This document shows positions 27,896-36,204 of a DNA stretch of 64,000 bases, one piece after another. Below the pieces are notes generated by a model, which saw only the letters and a program-made list of their open reading frames with translations, did not search any database and was not told the origin of the DNA. Within the stretch, counting starts at the first letter, position 1; every line of letters begins with the position of its first letter. A program made the position numbers and the translations under genes. Source of the DNA: Delftia acidovorans (lineage in GTDB: Bacteria > Pseudomonadota > Gammaproteobacteria > Burkholderiales > Burkholderiaceae_C); NCBI GenBank assembly GCA_031286585.1, contig JAITUC010000038.1, positions 372,001 through 436,000 of the forward strand, written 5' to 3'.

Positions 27896-28603
27896 ATGAC
27901 GAACGCTCCGCGTGTGCTGCTCGTGGAGGACGACCCCGCCATCGCGCGCACCGTCTGCTATGCGCTGGAGCGCGACGGCATTGCCGTGCGCCACTGCCTG
28001 CAGCTGGCCGACGCACGCGCGCAATGGCAGGCCCAGCCGCCCGATGCACTGCTGCTGGACGTGGGCCTGCCCGATGGCAACGGCCTGGACTGGTGCCGCG
28101 AGCTGCGCCAGGCCGGTGCCGTCGTGCCCCTGCTGGTGCTCAGCGCGCGCGGCGAGGAAATGGACCGCGTGCTGGGTCTGGAGCTGGGCGCCGATGACTA
28201 CCTCACCAAGCCCTTCAGCCCGCGCGAGCTGGTGGCCCGCACCCGTGCCCTGCTGCGGCGCGCGCAGCGCCTGCAACCTGCTGCTGCCACGCCCAGCCCG
28301 GGGCCCGCCGACACTCTGTTCAGCATCGACCCGCAAGGCCAGCGCGTACGCATGCAGGGTGTGGCGCTGGATCTCACGCGGCGCGAGTACCAGCTGCTGC
28401 GCTGCCTGCTGGAGCGCCCCGGACGCATCCTCAGCCGCGAGTTCCTGCTCGACAGCATCTGGGGCCAGGACAGCGACAGCACGGACCGCACCGTGGATAC
28501 GCACGTCAAGACCCTGCGCGCCAAGCTGCGCGCCCAGGCGCCGCAGCAGGACTTCATCACCACCCACCGCGGCATGGGCTACAGCCTGACGCTGCCGGGC
28601 TGA
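27896..28603 (+). CDS. creB: Response regulator CreB
   Basis: An OmpR-family regulator of 235 residues. Asp55 in LLLDVGLPDGNG is the phospho-acceptor, Lys105 lies in DDYLTKPFSPRE, and the C-terminal DNA-binding domain has TVDTHVKTLRAKLRAQ and THRGMGYSL, which match E. coli CreB closely. CreB binds TTCAC-N6-TTCAC tags and controls creD and carbon-metabolism and envelope genes. An alternative ATG lies at 27881. The kinase creC begins 16 bases later. Confidence 0.93.
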   Translation: MTNAPRVLLVEDDPAIARTVCYALERDGIAVRHCLQLADARAQWQAQPPDALLLDVGLPDGNGLDWCRELRQAGAVVPLLVLSARGEEMDRVLGLELGADDYLTKPFSPRELVARTRALLRRAQRLQPAAATPSPGPADTLFSIDPQGQRVRMQGVALDLTRREYQLLRCLLERPGRILSREFLLDSIWGQDSDSTDRTVDTHVKTLRAKLRAQAPQQDFITTHRGMGYSLTLPG

Positions 28604-28619
28604 GCCGGCGCTGCACGCC

Positions 28620-30080
28620 ATGCGCCTCGGTCTGCGGCTGTTCTTCGCCTTTTTCGTCATCAACGGCCTGGCCGCATTCTTCGTGCTGCGCGTCTTCATG
28701 GTCGAGGTCAAGCCCAGCGTGCGCAAGGTGACCGAGGACACCCTGGTCGAGACCGCCTATGCCCTGGCCGCGCTGGCCAGCGACGACATGGCCAGCGGCG
28801 TGCTGCAGCAGCGCCCCGCCGACAGCCGCTTCGCGCACCACATGCAGGCCTATGCGAACCAGTCCGTCAAGGTCTGGATCTGGGACACGCGCAAGACCAG
28901 CCTGGACATGCGCGTCACCGTCACCGACCACCAGGGACTGGTACTGTTCGATTCGGCCGGGCTGGACCAGGGCGCCGACTATTCGCGCTGGCGCGATGTG
29001 TACCGCACGCTTCGCGGCGAATACGGCGCACGCACCACGCGCGAGGTGCAGAACGACGAGGCCAGCAGCGTCATGTATGTCTCGGCACCCATCATGGTCG
29101 ATGGCCGCGTGGCGGGCGTGCTCACCGCCTCCAAGCCCGCCCACTCGGTGCAGAAGATCGTGGACAGCGCGGAAAGCAAGATGCTGCGCGGCGGTCTGCT
29201 GTTCCTGCTGCTGTCGGCCGGCGTGGGCTTTGCCGTCACCTGGTGGCTGGTCATCCATGTGCGTCGCCTGCGCAGCTATGCCCAGCAGGTACAGGCGCCC
29301 ACGCTCAACGAGGCCGCCTCGCCCACCACGGCGCCCCCCATGCCCGAGGCCCCGCGCATGCCCGGCGAGCTGGGCGAACTGGCGCGCGCCATGGAGAACA
29401 TGCGCAGCCGCCTGGAAGGGCGCGACTACATCGAAGGCTATGTGCGCGCCCTCACGCACGAGCTCAAGAGCCCCGTGGCTGCCATCCGTGGCGCAGGCGA
29501 GCTGCTGCAGGAAGACCTGCCCCCGGCCGACCGCGAACTGTTCGCGCGCCAGGTGGTGGACCAGTGCCAGCGCCTGCAGAACCTCGTGGACCAGCTGCTG
29601 CGCCTGAGCCAGCTGGAGCAGCGCCGCGCCCTGCACCCGCACACGGCCTGCAGCCTGCAGGCCTGTGCCGAACAGGCCATGGCGCAAGTTCACAGTGCAG
29701 CGCACCAGCGCCGCATCCAGCTGGTGCTGCAGGGCCAGGACAGCAGCGGTCCCTGGGAGCAGGATCTGGTGGTGCTGGCACTGAGCAACCTGCTCAGCAA
29801 CGCCATCGACTTCGCCCCCGAGGGCAGCAGCATCCACGTGGACCTGGAGCCCGGCCGCGTCAGCGTGCGCGACCACGGCCCCGGCGTGCCCGAGGCCCTG
29901 CTGGGCCGGCTGGGTGAGCGTTTTTTCACCACCCCCCGCCCCAACGGAGAGCGCAGCGGCACGGGACTGGGCCTGTCCATCTTGCTGCGCATCATGCTGC
30001 TGCACGGCGGCAGCATGCAGGCCACCAACGCCCACCCCGGGCTGCGTGTCACGCTGAACTGGCCACTGCGGGCACACTGA
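28620..30080 (+). CDS. creC: Sensor histidine kinase CreC
   Basis: A 486-residue inner-membrane kinase paired with CreB. Membrane segments are at about residues 7-27 and 192-212, with a periplasmic CreC-type sensor domain between them. The phospho-acceptor is His280 in ALTHELKSPVAA, and the ATPase domain has an N-box (NLLSNAIDFAP), DHGPGVPE and GLGLSI. In enterobacteria it responds to growth on minimal medium and fermentation products; in Stenotrophomonas and Aeromonas the system touches beta-lactam response. Confidence 0.94.
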   Translation: MRLGLRLFFAFFVINGLAAFFVLRVFMVEVKPSVRKVTEDTLVETAYALAALASDDMASGVLQQRPADSRFAHHMQAYANQSVKVWIWDTRKTSLDMRVTVTDHQGLVLFDSAGLDQGADYSRWRDVYRTLRGEYGARTTREVQNDEASSVMYVSAPIMVDGRVAGVLTASKPAHSVQKIVDSAESKMLRGGLLFLLLSAGVGFAVTWWLVIHVRRLRSYAQQVQAPTLNEAASPTTAPPMPEAPRMPGELGELARAMENMRSRLEGRDYIEGYVRALTHELKSPVAAIRGAGELLQEDLPPADRELFARQVVDQCQRLQNLVDQLLRLSQLEQRRALHPHTACSLQACAEQAMAQVHSAAHQRRIQLVLQGQDSSGPWEQDLVVLALSNLLSNAIDFAPEGSSIHVDLEPGRVSVRDHGPGVPEALLGRLGERFFTTPRPNGERSGTGLGLSILLRIMLLHGGSMQATNAHPGLRVTLNWPLRAH

Positions 30081-30128
30081 CCCCACATTCGCCCCCCCAC
30101 ACACCCACATCGGCCCTGCGAATCCGAC

Positions 30129-30144
30129 TTCACACCCGCTTCAC
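30129..30144 (+). promoter_or_regulatory. CreB-binding cre-tag (TTCAC-N6-TTCAC)
   Basis: An exact direct repeat TTCAC-ACCCGC-TTCAC lies 66 bases before the creD start and 48 bases after creC. It fits the CreB binding consensus known from E. coli and Aeromonas. It predicts a separate CreB-dependent promoter for creD. Confidence 0.85.
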
Positions 30145-30209
30145 ACACTTCATTCCTGCCACACAGCCCCCGCCCAGACTGCGTGCACGATCAACGAACG
30201 GGATGTGGA

Positions 30210-31643
30210 ATGAAGAACCGATTGCTTGCCAAAGGCGCGGCCCTGCTGGTCATGCTGGGCCTTTTGATGCAGGGCCTGGGCCTGATACACGACGTGGTGC
30301 GGGACCGCATACGCAACCGCGACAACGCCGTGCAGGGCGTTGTCGCCAGCCTGGCCGGCCGCCAGACGCTGATGGGCCCGGTGCTGGTGCAAAACTGCAC
30401 CGAGACCACGGGCATCGAGAAAGGCAGCAAGACCGAATGGACCACGCGCCAGTTCCAACGCATGCTGCTGCCCGACCAACTGCGCCACCAGGCCACGGCG
30501 CGCATGGAAGAGCGCTCGCGCGGCCTGCACCAGGTCAGCACCTATGCCATGCAGGACAGCATCAGCGCCAGCTTCACGAACGCCGCCCAGTACCTGGAAA
30601 AGCCCTCCATCGACACGGCGGCCAACCAGGCCGTGCGCTGCGGCGCACTGCGCGTGGCGCTGTCGCTCACCGATCCGCGCGGCATCCGCTCGGCCACCAT
30701 CGAAGCCGATGGCAAGAGCCTGGACGTGGGCCCCGGCACATCACTGGAGCGCTACTCGCAGGGCCTGCAGGCGGAACTGGCGCCGGCCCTGCTCAAGAAG
30801 GACGGGCCTCTTGAACTGAAGATCGCCCTGGAACTGGTGGGCACCGAAAAGCTGGCCTTCGTGCCGCTGGGCAGCCACAGCCAGGTCCGGCTGTCGGCCG
30901 ACTGGCCCCATCCCTCGTTCGGTGGCAGCTTTCTGCCCAACCGGCGGGAGATCAGCGACAAGGGCTTCGAAGCCAGCTGGAACCTCTCGGCCCTGGCCTC
31001 TTCCGCACGCCAGGCCTTCACCGACCAGCAGCCGCTGTGCCAGCCCGGCCGCCGCGACATGGAGGAATACGCGGCCACCGCCCATGCCCCCAACAGCGGC
31101 CCTTGCCTGGAGTCGTTGGATACGGACTTCGTGGACCCCATCAACGCCTATTCGCTGAGCGACCGTGCCACCAAGTACGGCCTGCTCTTCGTCGTGCTGA
31201 CCTTCGTGGCCGTCGGCCTGTTCGAGGTGCTCAAGCAGCTGCGCGTGCACCCCATCCAGTACCTGCTGGTGGGATCGGCGCTGTGCAGCTTCTTCCTGCT
31301 GCTGATCAGCCTGTCGGAGCACATGGGATTTGCCAGCGCCTACGGCATTGCCGCCTCGGCCTGCGTGCTGCTGCTGGCCTACTACGCCAGCCACATCCTG
31401 GGCAGCCTGCGCCGCGGCCTGCCGTTTGCAGCGGGCATCGCCGCGCTCTACGGCCTGCTGTACGTGCTGCTGCAGCTGGAGCAGAGCGCGCTCATCGTGG
31501 GATCGATCGCGCTGTTTGCCGTGCTGGCCCTGATCATGGTGTGCACACGGCATGTGGACTGGTATGCCTTCGGCCGGCAGGATGGCGACCGCTCCGGTAA
31601 AGAAGCGGGCACCAATTGCGCAGTGGGAGCGCTGCAGCCATGA
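30210..31643 (+). CDS. creD: Inner-membrane protein CreD
   Basis: A 477-residue integral membrane protein of the CreD family. One N-terminal membrane segment (about 8-28) is followed by a long periplasmic beta-rich domain (about 30-325) and a C-terminal set of five or six membrane segments from residue 335 on. The periplasmic domain starts RIRNRDNAVQGVVASLAGRQTLMGP, a family hallmark. CreD is induced by CreB, and its overexpression affects envelope integrity and colicin tolerance in E. coli; its biochemistry is unknown. The start uses GTGGA five bases upstream; an in-frame start at 30183 is less likely. The TGA overlaps a small gene. Confidence 0.92.
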   Translation: MKNRLLAKGAALLVMLGLLMQGLGLIHDVVRDRIRNRDNAVQGVVASLAGRQTLMGPVLVQNCTETTGIEKGSKTEWTTRQFQRMLLPDQLRHQATARMEERSRGLHQVSTYAMQDSISASFTNAAQYLEKPSIDTAANQAVRCGALRVALSLTDPRGIRSATIEADGKSLDVGPGTSLERYSQGLQAELAPALLKKDGPLELKIALELVGTEKLAFVPLGSHSQVRLSADWPHPSFGGSFLPNRREISDKGFEASWNLSALASSARQAFTDQQPLCQPGRRDMEEYAATAHAPNSGPCLESLDTDFVDPINAYSLSDRATKYGLLFVVLTFVAVGLFEVLKQLRVHPIQYLLVGSALCSFFLLLISLSEHMGFASAYGIAASACVLLLAYYASHILGSLRRGLPFAAGIAALYGLLYVLLQLEQSALIVGSIALFAVLALIMVCTRHVDWYAFGRQDGDRSGKEAGTNCAVGALQP

Positions 31644-31882
31644 GCACCATCACCGCCATCAGCGATATCCGCAGCCCGGACCATCAGGCGCTGGAGCGCC
31701 AGCGCTGCGAGCAGGCCTGGCAGCAGGCCGTGCAAAGCGGGGACCGCCATGCCCTCGGCACCCTGCGCCTGCACATTGCCGACGCCACCGCGCGCGCCAG
31801 GCGCACACCCGGCGCGCGGGAGCAATGGCTGGCCTGGATGCTGCTGCGCTGCGCCCTGCTGCTGCCGCGCCGCAGGTTCTAG
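31640..31882 (+). CDS. Small protein of unknown function at the end of the cre operon
   Basis: An 80-residue frame whose ATG overlaps the creD TGA (ATGA). It is Ala/Arg-rich with a predicted helical stretch (HQALERQRCEQAWQQAVQ) and ends in LRCALLLPRRRF, a short hydrophobic run and basic tail. There is no signal peptide, known domain or long membrane helix. The overlap and the position inside the creD transcript argue that it is real. I recognise no family. It ends 22 bases before the convergent mutY. Confidence 0.55.
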   Translation: MSTITAISDIRSPDHQALERQRCEQAWQQAVQSGDRHALGTLRLHIADATARARRTPGAREQWLAWMLLRCALLLPRRRF

Positions 31883-31903
31883 CCAGCCGGGCCGATCGTG
31901 GCC

Positions 31904-32974
31904 TCAATCCGCGAATTGCGCATCCAGCAGCTTGCGCACCGGGGCCGGCAGACCCATGTCGGCCCAGGCCCTGGCATCGGCCCAGCAGCCTTGGGCATCC
32001 GGCATGGCCCCATCCAGGTTGCCCGGCCCCACGGGCACACGCACGGGGTGCAGGTGCAGATCACGGTGGGTGAGCACATGCACGAAGGCGGGCAGCTCGG
32101 TCCGATCGGCAGATTGCGCGGCAGGCCAGTGCTGCGCGGCGGCCTGCTCCAGCGCCTCGCGCCCGTTGAACACGGGCGGCGCATAAAGCCCCGCCCAGAT
32201 GCCCTGCTGCGGACGGCGTTCCAGCCAGACGCGGCCCTGCCCGTCGACGGCGATCAGCAGCCACCAGGCCTCGGCACTGCGCTTGAGCTTGCGCGTTCGC
32301 ACGGGATAGTTTTCGGGATTGCCGAAGCGCGCCGCGCGGCACTGCGGCTGCAGCGGGCAGACCAGGCAGCTGGGCTTGCGCGGCGTGCAGATGGTGGCGC
32401 CCAGGTCCATCAGGCCCTGGGTGTAGCGCGGCATGGCCTGATGCAGGTCCTCGGTGGGGCACAGCTGCTGGGCCAGGTCCCACAGTTCGCGCTCGTTCCT
32501 GGCAACGGCCAGATCCGCATCGAAAGCCAGCACGCGCGTGAGCACGCGCCGCACGTTGGCGTCGAGGATGGGCACACGCTCGGAAAAGCAAAAGGAAGCG
32601 ATGGCGCCGGCCGTGGACCGGCCTATGCCCGGCAGCGTGGCCAGATCCTCGGCCCTGCTTGGAAAAGCGCCTCCCCAGTCCTCGACCACGGCCTGGGCAC
32701 AGCGGTGCAGGTTGCGCGCGCGGCTGTAGTAGCCCAGGCCGCTCCACAGCGCCAGCACCGCGTCCTGGGGTGCGGCCGCCAGGCTGGCGACATCGGGGAA
32801 GGCATCGAGAAAGCGCTGGTAGTAGCCCAGCACGGTACTCACCTGGGTCTGCTGCAGCATGATTTCGGAAAGCCAGACGCGGTAGGGATCGCGCGTCTGC
32901 TGCCAGGGCAGGTGATTGCGTCCATGCGACGCCTGCCACTGCACGACGGGCGTGGCAATCGAGGGAAAGGTCAA
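31904..32974 (-). CDS. mutY: A/G-specific adenine DNA glycosylase MutY
   Basis: MutY removes adenine mispaired with 8-oxoguanine. The 356-residue protein has the catalytic-helix motif SEIMLQQTQV (Glu), the helix-hairpin-helix LPGIGRSTAGAIASF followed by the Asp of ILDANVRRVL, and the 4Fe-4S loop C-x6-C-x2-C-x5-C (CTPRKPSCLVCPLQPQC). A Nudix-like C-terminal domain recognises 8-oxoG. The gene is downstream of the dynamin-like GTPase on the same strand, 4 bases after that gene's stop, and one operon below mutM, another 8-oxoG repair enzyme. Confidence 0.96.
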   Translation of the reverse strand: MTFPSIATPVVQWQASHGRNHLPWQQTRDPYRVWLSEIMLQQTQVSTVLGYYQRFLDAFPDVASLAAAPQDAVLALWSGLGYYSRARNLHRCAQAVVEDWGGAFPSRAEDLATLPGIGRSTAGAIASFCFSERVPILDANVRRVLTRVLAFDADLAVARNERELWDLAQQLCPTEDLHQAMPRYTQGLMDLGATICTPRKPSCLVCPLQPQCRAARFGNPENYPVRTRKLKRSAEAWWLLIAVDGQGRVWLERRPQQGIWAGLYAPPVFNGREALEQAAAQHWPAAQSADRTELPAFVHVLTHRDLHLHPVRVPVGPGNLDGAMPDAQGCWADARAWADMGLPAPVRKLLDAQFAD

Positions 32975-32978
32975 GATA

Positions 32979-34997
32979 TCAAGCAGTCAATGAGGTTTCC
33001 TGCGCCGCCCTCGCCAGGCCTGGGAAGGCGGGCGCCGGGGACAGGGGTTGCAGCAGTTCCATGGTGGCCTGCCCCAGCTGCAGTTGCAGGGCCGTGAGCT
33101 GTTCGTCAGCGGTCTCGATCTCGGCAATGCGTTCCACCAGGCCCGAGGCCGCATTCTGGATGCGGTCCACCGCTTCGATGCGGCGGGCAAAGCTGCGCTT
33201 GCGCTCCTTCAATTGGGCATCGAGCTGGGCTGTGGCGGATTTGCTCCACATGTCCACGTCGTTGGCCGCAGACTCGAACACCGTGCGCAACCGCATCGCC
33301 AGCGCCTTGATCAGGCGCTGCGCAAACGCAGGATTGCTGCGCCTGAGCGCATGGCCCAGGCCCAGGTACTGGGTGTAGCTGGCCTCGATGCGCTGCAGGT
33401 CGCTGCCGAACTCGGCCAGCTCCAGCTGGGCCGGAGCCTGCAGCGAGAAGCCGAACTCCGCGTTGAGTTCCTTGAAGGTCGCGCCCAGCATGGACTGGAT
33501 CTCTCCGGCCTGCGTCTGGGCCCGGGTCGCCACGGTACGCAGGCGCTCGAAGGTTTCGGCATAGACCTTGCGGGCGCCCAGCTTCAGGCCGCGCTGCTCC
33601 AGCGCATCCTTGAGATCGACCAGCTCCTGCTTGAGCGCGCTGGAGCCCAGTTGGCGGAAGATGTCGCGCAGCATGCGCATATGCACCAGCCGCACGGCCT
33701 GGATCCTGGCGGCGCTGGCATCGAAATCCTGCTGCTCGCTCTCGATGCGGTGGCGCATGGAGGCGATGACGCTGGCGTTCTTGCCGCGCAGGCTGCGCAG
33801 CTCGGCCATCTGGTCGTCCAGGTCGCGGCGGCGGATGTTGAGCACGCGCTCCACCTCGACCTGCAACTGCTGCACATTGGCCCTGACGGCCGTCTGCAGC
33901 ACCTTCTGGCGCTGGCCCATGATGCCCTCGGCCAGCATGTTCTCGAAAACCGGCAGTCCGCTGGCCTGCAGCAGCGCATCGTTGCTGGAGACCTTGGCCA
34001 CCAGGCCCTTTTGCGCCGACACGGGCAGCACCCGCTCCACGGGCAGGCCCAGCATCTGTGCCGACTCCTGGCGCTGGCGCTGCAGCTGGGCCTGCACCTG
34101 CGACGCGGAACTCAGGCTGTCCCAGAGCGTGTCTATCTTGTTGAGCACCACGAGGCGGGAGTCGGCCAGCGCATGCTGGCCGGAAGCCACATCGGGCGGC
34201 AGCACATGGTCGCGCCAGATGGCCAGGTCGGACTTGGTCACCCCGGTGTCGGCCGCCAGCACGAAGACCACGGCGTGAGCCTGGGGGATCAGGTTGACGG
34301 TCAGCTCAGGCTCGGCGCCCACGGCATTCAGACCGGGCGTATCCAGAATCACCAGTCCCTGCTTGAGCAGGGGGTGGGGCATGTTGATCAGCGCATGGCG
34401 CCACATGGGCACTTCGACCAGGCCCTGGTCATCGACGAAGGGATTGCCGCCCTGGTCCTCGTCATGCCAGAAGCTCCAGGTCCGGGCCAGTTCCACGGAA
34501 ACCTTGCGCACTTCGGCCACCTTGGCCAGCGTGTCGGCGATCTGCTGGGCATTGTTCACGTCGAGCGGCAACTGCAGCCAGGCCTCGGGGCGGGCGCGCC
34601 ACTGGCCCAGGCTTTCCAGCGATTCGCGCGTATCGATGGGCAGCAGGCGCAGGCTGGGCTGCAGCTCGGCTTCCCAGCCCAGCTCGGCGGGGCACATGGT
34701 CGTGCGCCCTGCGCTGGCCGGCATGAGGCGGCGGCCATAGTGGGCGAAGAAGACGGCGTTGATCAGTTCGGACTTGCCGCGCGAGAACTCGGCCACGAAG
34801 GCCACCATGACCTTGTCGCCACGCACCTGGGCTTCCAGCCGCTGCAGCCGCTCCTGCACCGCGACATCCAGCAGCTCCTGGGACTGCAGCCATTCGCGCA
34901 GCGCATGCAATTGCTGCGCAAAGCCGCGGCGCCATGCGCCGTGCTGGTCGAATTGCTCGTTGAATGATGGTCCCACGTGTTTCCCCCGCCATTGCAT
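32979..34997 (-). CDS. Dynamin-family GTPase
   Basis: A large GTPase of 672 residues. P-loop: AEFSRGKSELINAV (G1); G2-type threonine in AGRTTMCPAE; G3 LDTPGLNA; G4 LNKID. Long heptad-like helical regions follow (about residues 380-480 and 540-640), with no clear membrane segment. This layout fits bacterial dynamin-like proteins that remodel or survey membranes. I choose the ATG at 34997 (MQWRGKHVG); a TTG at 35045 is in frame. It is 4 bases from mutY. Upstream lie a likely promoter (35142-35170) and a palindrome. No second dynamin partner is adjacent. Confidence 0.9.
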   Translation of the reverse strand: MQWRGKHVGPSFNEQFDQHGAWRRGFAQQLHALREWLQSQELLDVAVQERLQRLEAQVRGDKVMVAFVAEFSRGKSELINAVFFAHYGRRLMPASAGRTTMCPAELGWEAELQPSLRLLPIDTRESLESLGQWRARPEAWLQLPLDVNNAQQIADTLAKVAEVRKVSVELARTWSFWHDEDQGGNPFVDDQGLVEVPMWRHALINMPHPLLKQGLVILDTPGLNAVGAEPELTVNLIPQAHAVVFVLAADTGVTKSDLAIWRDHVLPPDVASGQHALADSRLVVLNKIDTLWDSLSSASQVQAQLQRQRQESAQMLGLPVERVLPVSAQKGLVAKVSSNDALLQASGLPVFENMLAEGIMGQRQKVLQTAVRANVQQLQVEVERVLNIRRRDLDDQMAELRSLRGKNASVIASMRHRIESEQQDFDASAARIQAVRLVHMRMLRDIFRQLGSSALKQELVDLKDALEQRGLKLGARKVYAETFERLRTVATRAQTQAGEIQSMLGATFKELNAEFGFSLQAPAQLELAEFGSDLQRIEASYTQYLGLGHALRRSNPAFAQRLIKALAMRLRTVFESAANDVDMWSKSATAQLDAQLKERKRSFARRIEAVDRIQNAASGLVERIAEIETADEQLTALQLQLGQATMELLQPLSPAPAFPGLARAAQETSLTA

Positions 34998-35059
34998 CGC
35001 CAATGTCTGCCGATGCCTAGTGATCGCCTCGACATTGCGCCGCAAGCGTGATGCCTGTT

Positions 35060-35074
35060 CTATTCAAAATATAG
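35060..35074. repeat. CTAT-N7-ATAG intergenic motif, copy 1
   Basis: CTATTCAAAATATAG, a 4+4 inverted repeat with A/T-rich centre, 63 bases upstream of the GTPase ATG. A second copy with the same spacing lies at 56255. Similar motifs are scattered in Comamonadaceae intergenic DNA (recollection, not checked). Confidence 0.4.
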
Positions 35075-35141
35075 CACCGTCGCCCTGTTTTGCCTGCTGC
35101 AGCGCCCCAAGGCCGGCCCCTGGAGCGGGGGGATTGAGGGC

Positions 35142-35170
35142 AAAATATCGTTTATTTACAAATGAAACAA
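35142..35170 (-). promoter_or_regulatory. Putative sigma70 promoter of the GTPase-mutY operon
   Basis: On the minus strand, TTGTTT (35170-35165) and TATTTT (35147-35142) are separated by 17 bases, in the most A/T-rich part of the gap. The predicted 5' leader to the ATG at 34997 is about 140 bases. Confidence 0.45.
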
Positions 35171-35209
35171 TATTTCACCATCCATCTGCAGCGGTTGGCG
35201 CCTGAATTT

Positions 35210-35232
35210 TGCATAAACAGCCAATTTATGCA
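35210..35232. promoter_or_regulatory. Palindrome TGCATAAA-N7-TTTATGCA
   Basis: A perfect 8+8 inverted repeat with a 7-base spacer, 40 bases upstream of the putative GTPase promoter. Symmetry and A/T content suggest an operator, or a weak hairpin after mutM. No matching regulator is identified. Confidence 0.5.
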
Positions 35233-35312
35233 GATGCTTCACGGGATCTCCCGCAATCCAGCCGAGACAAGCGTTACGAGACGTTGAGAATTCGCTCCGT
35301 TTTTTGAAGCGA

Positions 35313-36143
35313 TCATCCCGCCTTCTGGCACCGCGCGCAGAAGTAGGTGCTGCGCTGCCCCTGGCGCAGCATTTGCACGGGTGAGCCGCAATGCGTGCAG
35401 GGAAGGCCCTCTCGGCCATAGACCTTGGCCTGCAGCTGGAAGTGGCCGGCCATGCCGTCGGGCGCAGAGAAATCGCGCAGCGTCGTGCCGCCCTGCTCCA
35501 CCGCCAGGGCCAGCACGCGGCGGATCTCCTCGAACAACCGGCGCACCTTGCGCGGCCCGACCTCGCAGGCCGGCTGCGTGGGCGCGATGCGCGCCATGAA
35601 CAGCACCTCGGACGCATAGATATTGCCCACGCCCACGACCACGCTGCCGCTCAGCAGCAATTGCTTGATGGGCGTGCGGCTGGCCTTCAGGCCGGCCCGG
35701 AAGGTCTCGAAGGAGAAGCTGTCATCCAGCGGCTCCATCCCCAGATGGTCCAGCAGCCTGCGCGCCCAGGGATCGCTCTCGGCCGCCACATACATCACCG
35801 CACCGAAGCGCCGCGGATCGTGCAGCCGCAGCAGGCCCTTGCTGGTCTGCAGGTCGAAATGGTCATGCGCACCTGCAGGCCCCAGCGGTGCTTCATGGGG
35901 GGCCACGAAACGCAGGCTGCCCGACATGCCCAGGTGCAGCATCAACAGGCCTTCGCTCAACTCCATCAGCAGATACTTGCCGCGCCGACGCACGCCGTGC
36001 ACATTGCGCCCGGCCAGCAGCTCGGGCGCAATGCCCAAAGGCCAGCGCAAGGGCTTGCCCAAGGCCACGGATTCAATGCGCGCTCCGGCGATCTGCGCGG
36101 CAAAAGCGCGCCGCGTGACTTCTACTTCTGGCAATTCGGGCAT
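35313..36143 (-). CDS. mutM: Formamidopyrimidine-DNA glycosylase MutM
   Basis: A 276-residue DNA glycosylase and AP lyase removing 8-oxoguanine and ring-opened purines. The catalytic Pro2-Glu3 begins MPELPEVEV. A conserved lysine is in GKYLLMELSEG, the helix-two-turn-helix reads GVGNIYASEVLF, and a zinc finger ends the protein (CTHCGSP...CARCQKAG). The start follows the catalytic N-terminus rule, so it is certain. It is divergent from the TPR gene, 61 bases away. Confidence 0.97.
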   Translation of the reverse strand: MPELPEVEVTRRAFAAQIAGARIESVALGKPLRWPLGIAPELLAGRNVHGVRRRGKYLLMELSEGLLMLHLGMSGSLRFVAPHEAPLGPAGAHDHFDLQTSKGLLRLHDPRRFGAVMYVAAESDPWARRLLDHLGMEPLDDSFSFETFRAGLKASRTPIKQLLLSGSVVVGVGNIYASEVLFMARIAPTQPACEVGPRKVRRLFEEIRRVLALAVEQGGTTLRDFSAPDGMAGHFQLQAKVYGREGLPCTHCGSPVQMLRQGQRSTYFCARCQKAG

Positions 36144-36204
36144 GCGATCCGGGTTGTGCTGTAGTTGTGCGAAATGTGGTCTGGGCTTCGATTATTATGG
36201 TTCG

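Larger units (their letters stand above)
34998..35312. other. A/T-rich gap between the GTPase start and the mutM stop
   Basis: A stretch of 315 bases without a gene, richer in A/T than its surroundings. It holds a CTAT-N7-ATAG motif (35060-35074), a putative minus-strand promoter (35142-35170) and a TGCATAAA palindrome (35210-35232). No conserved RNA is recognised. Confidence 0.8.
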
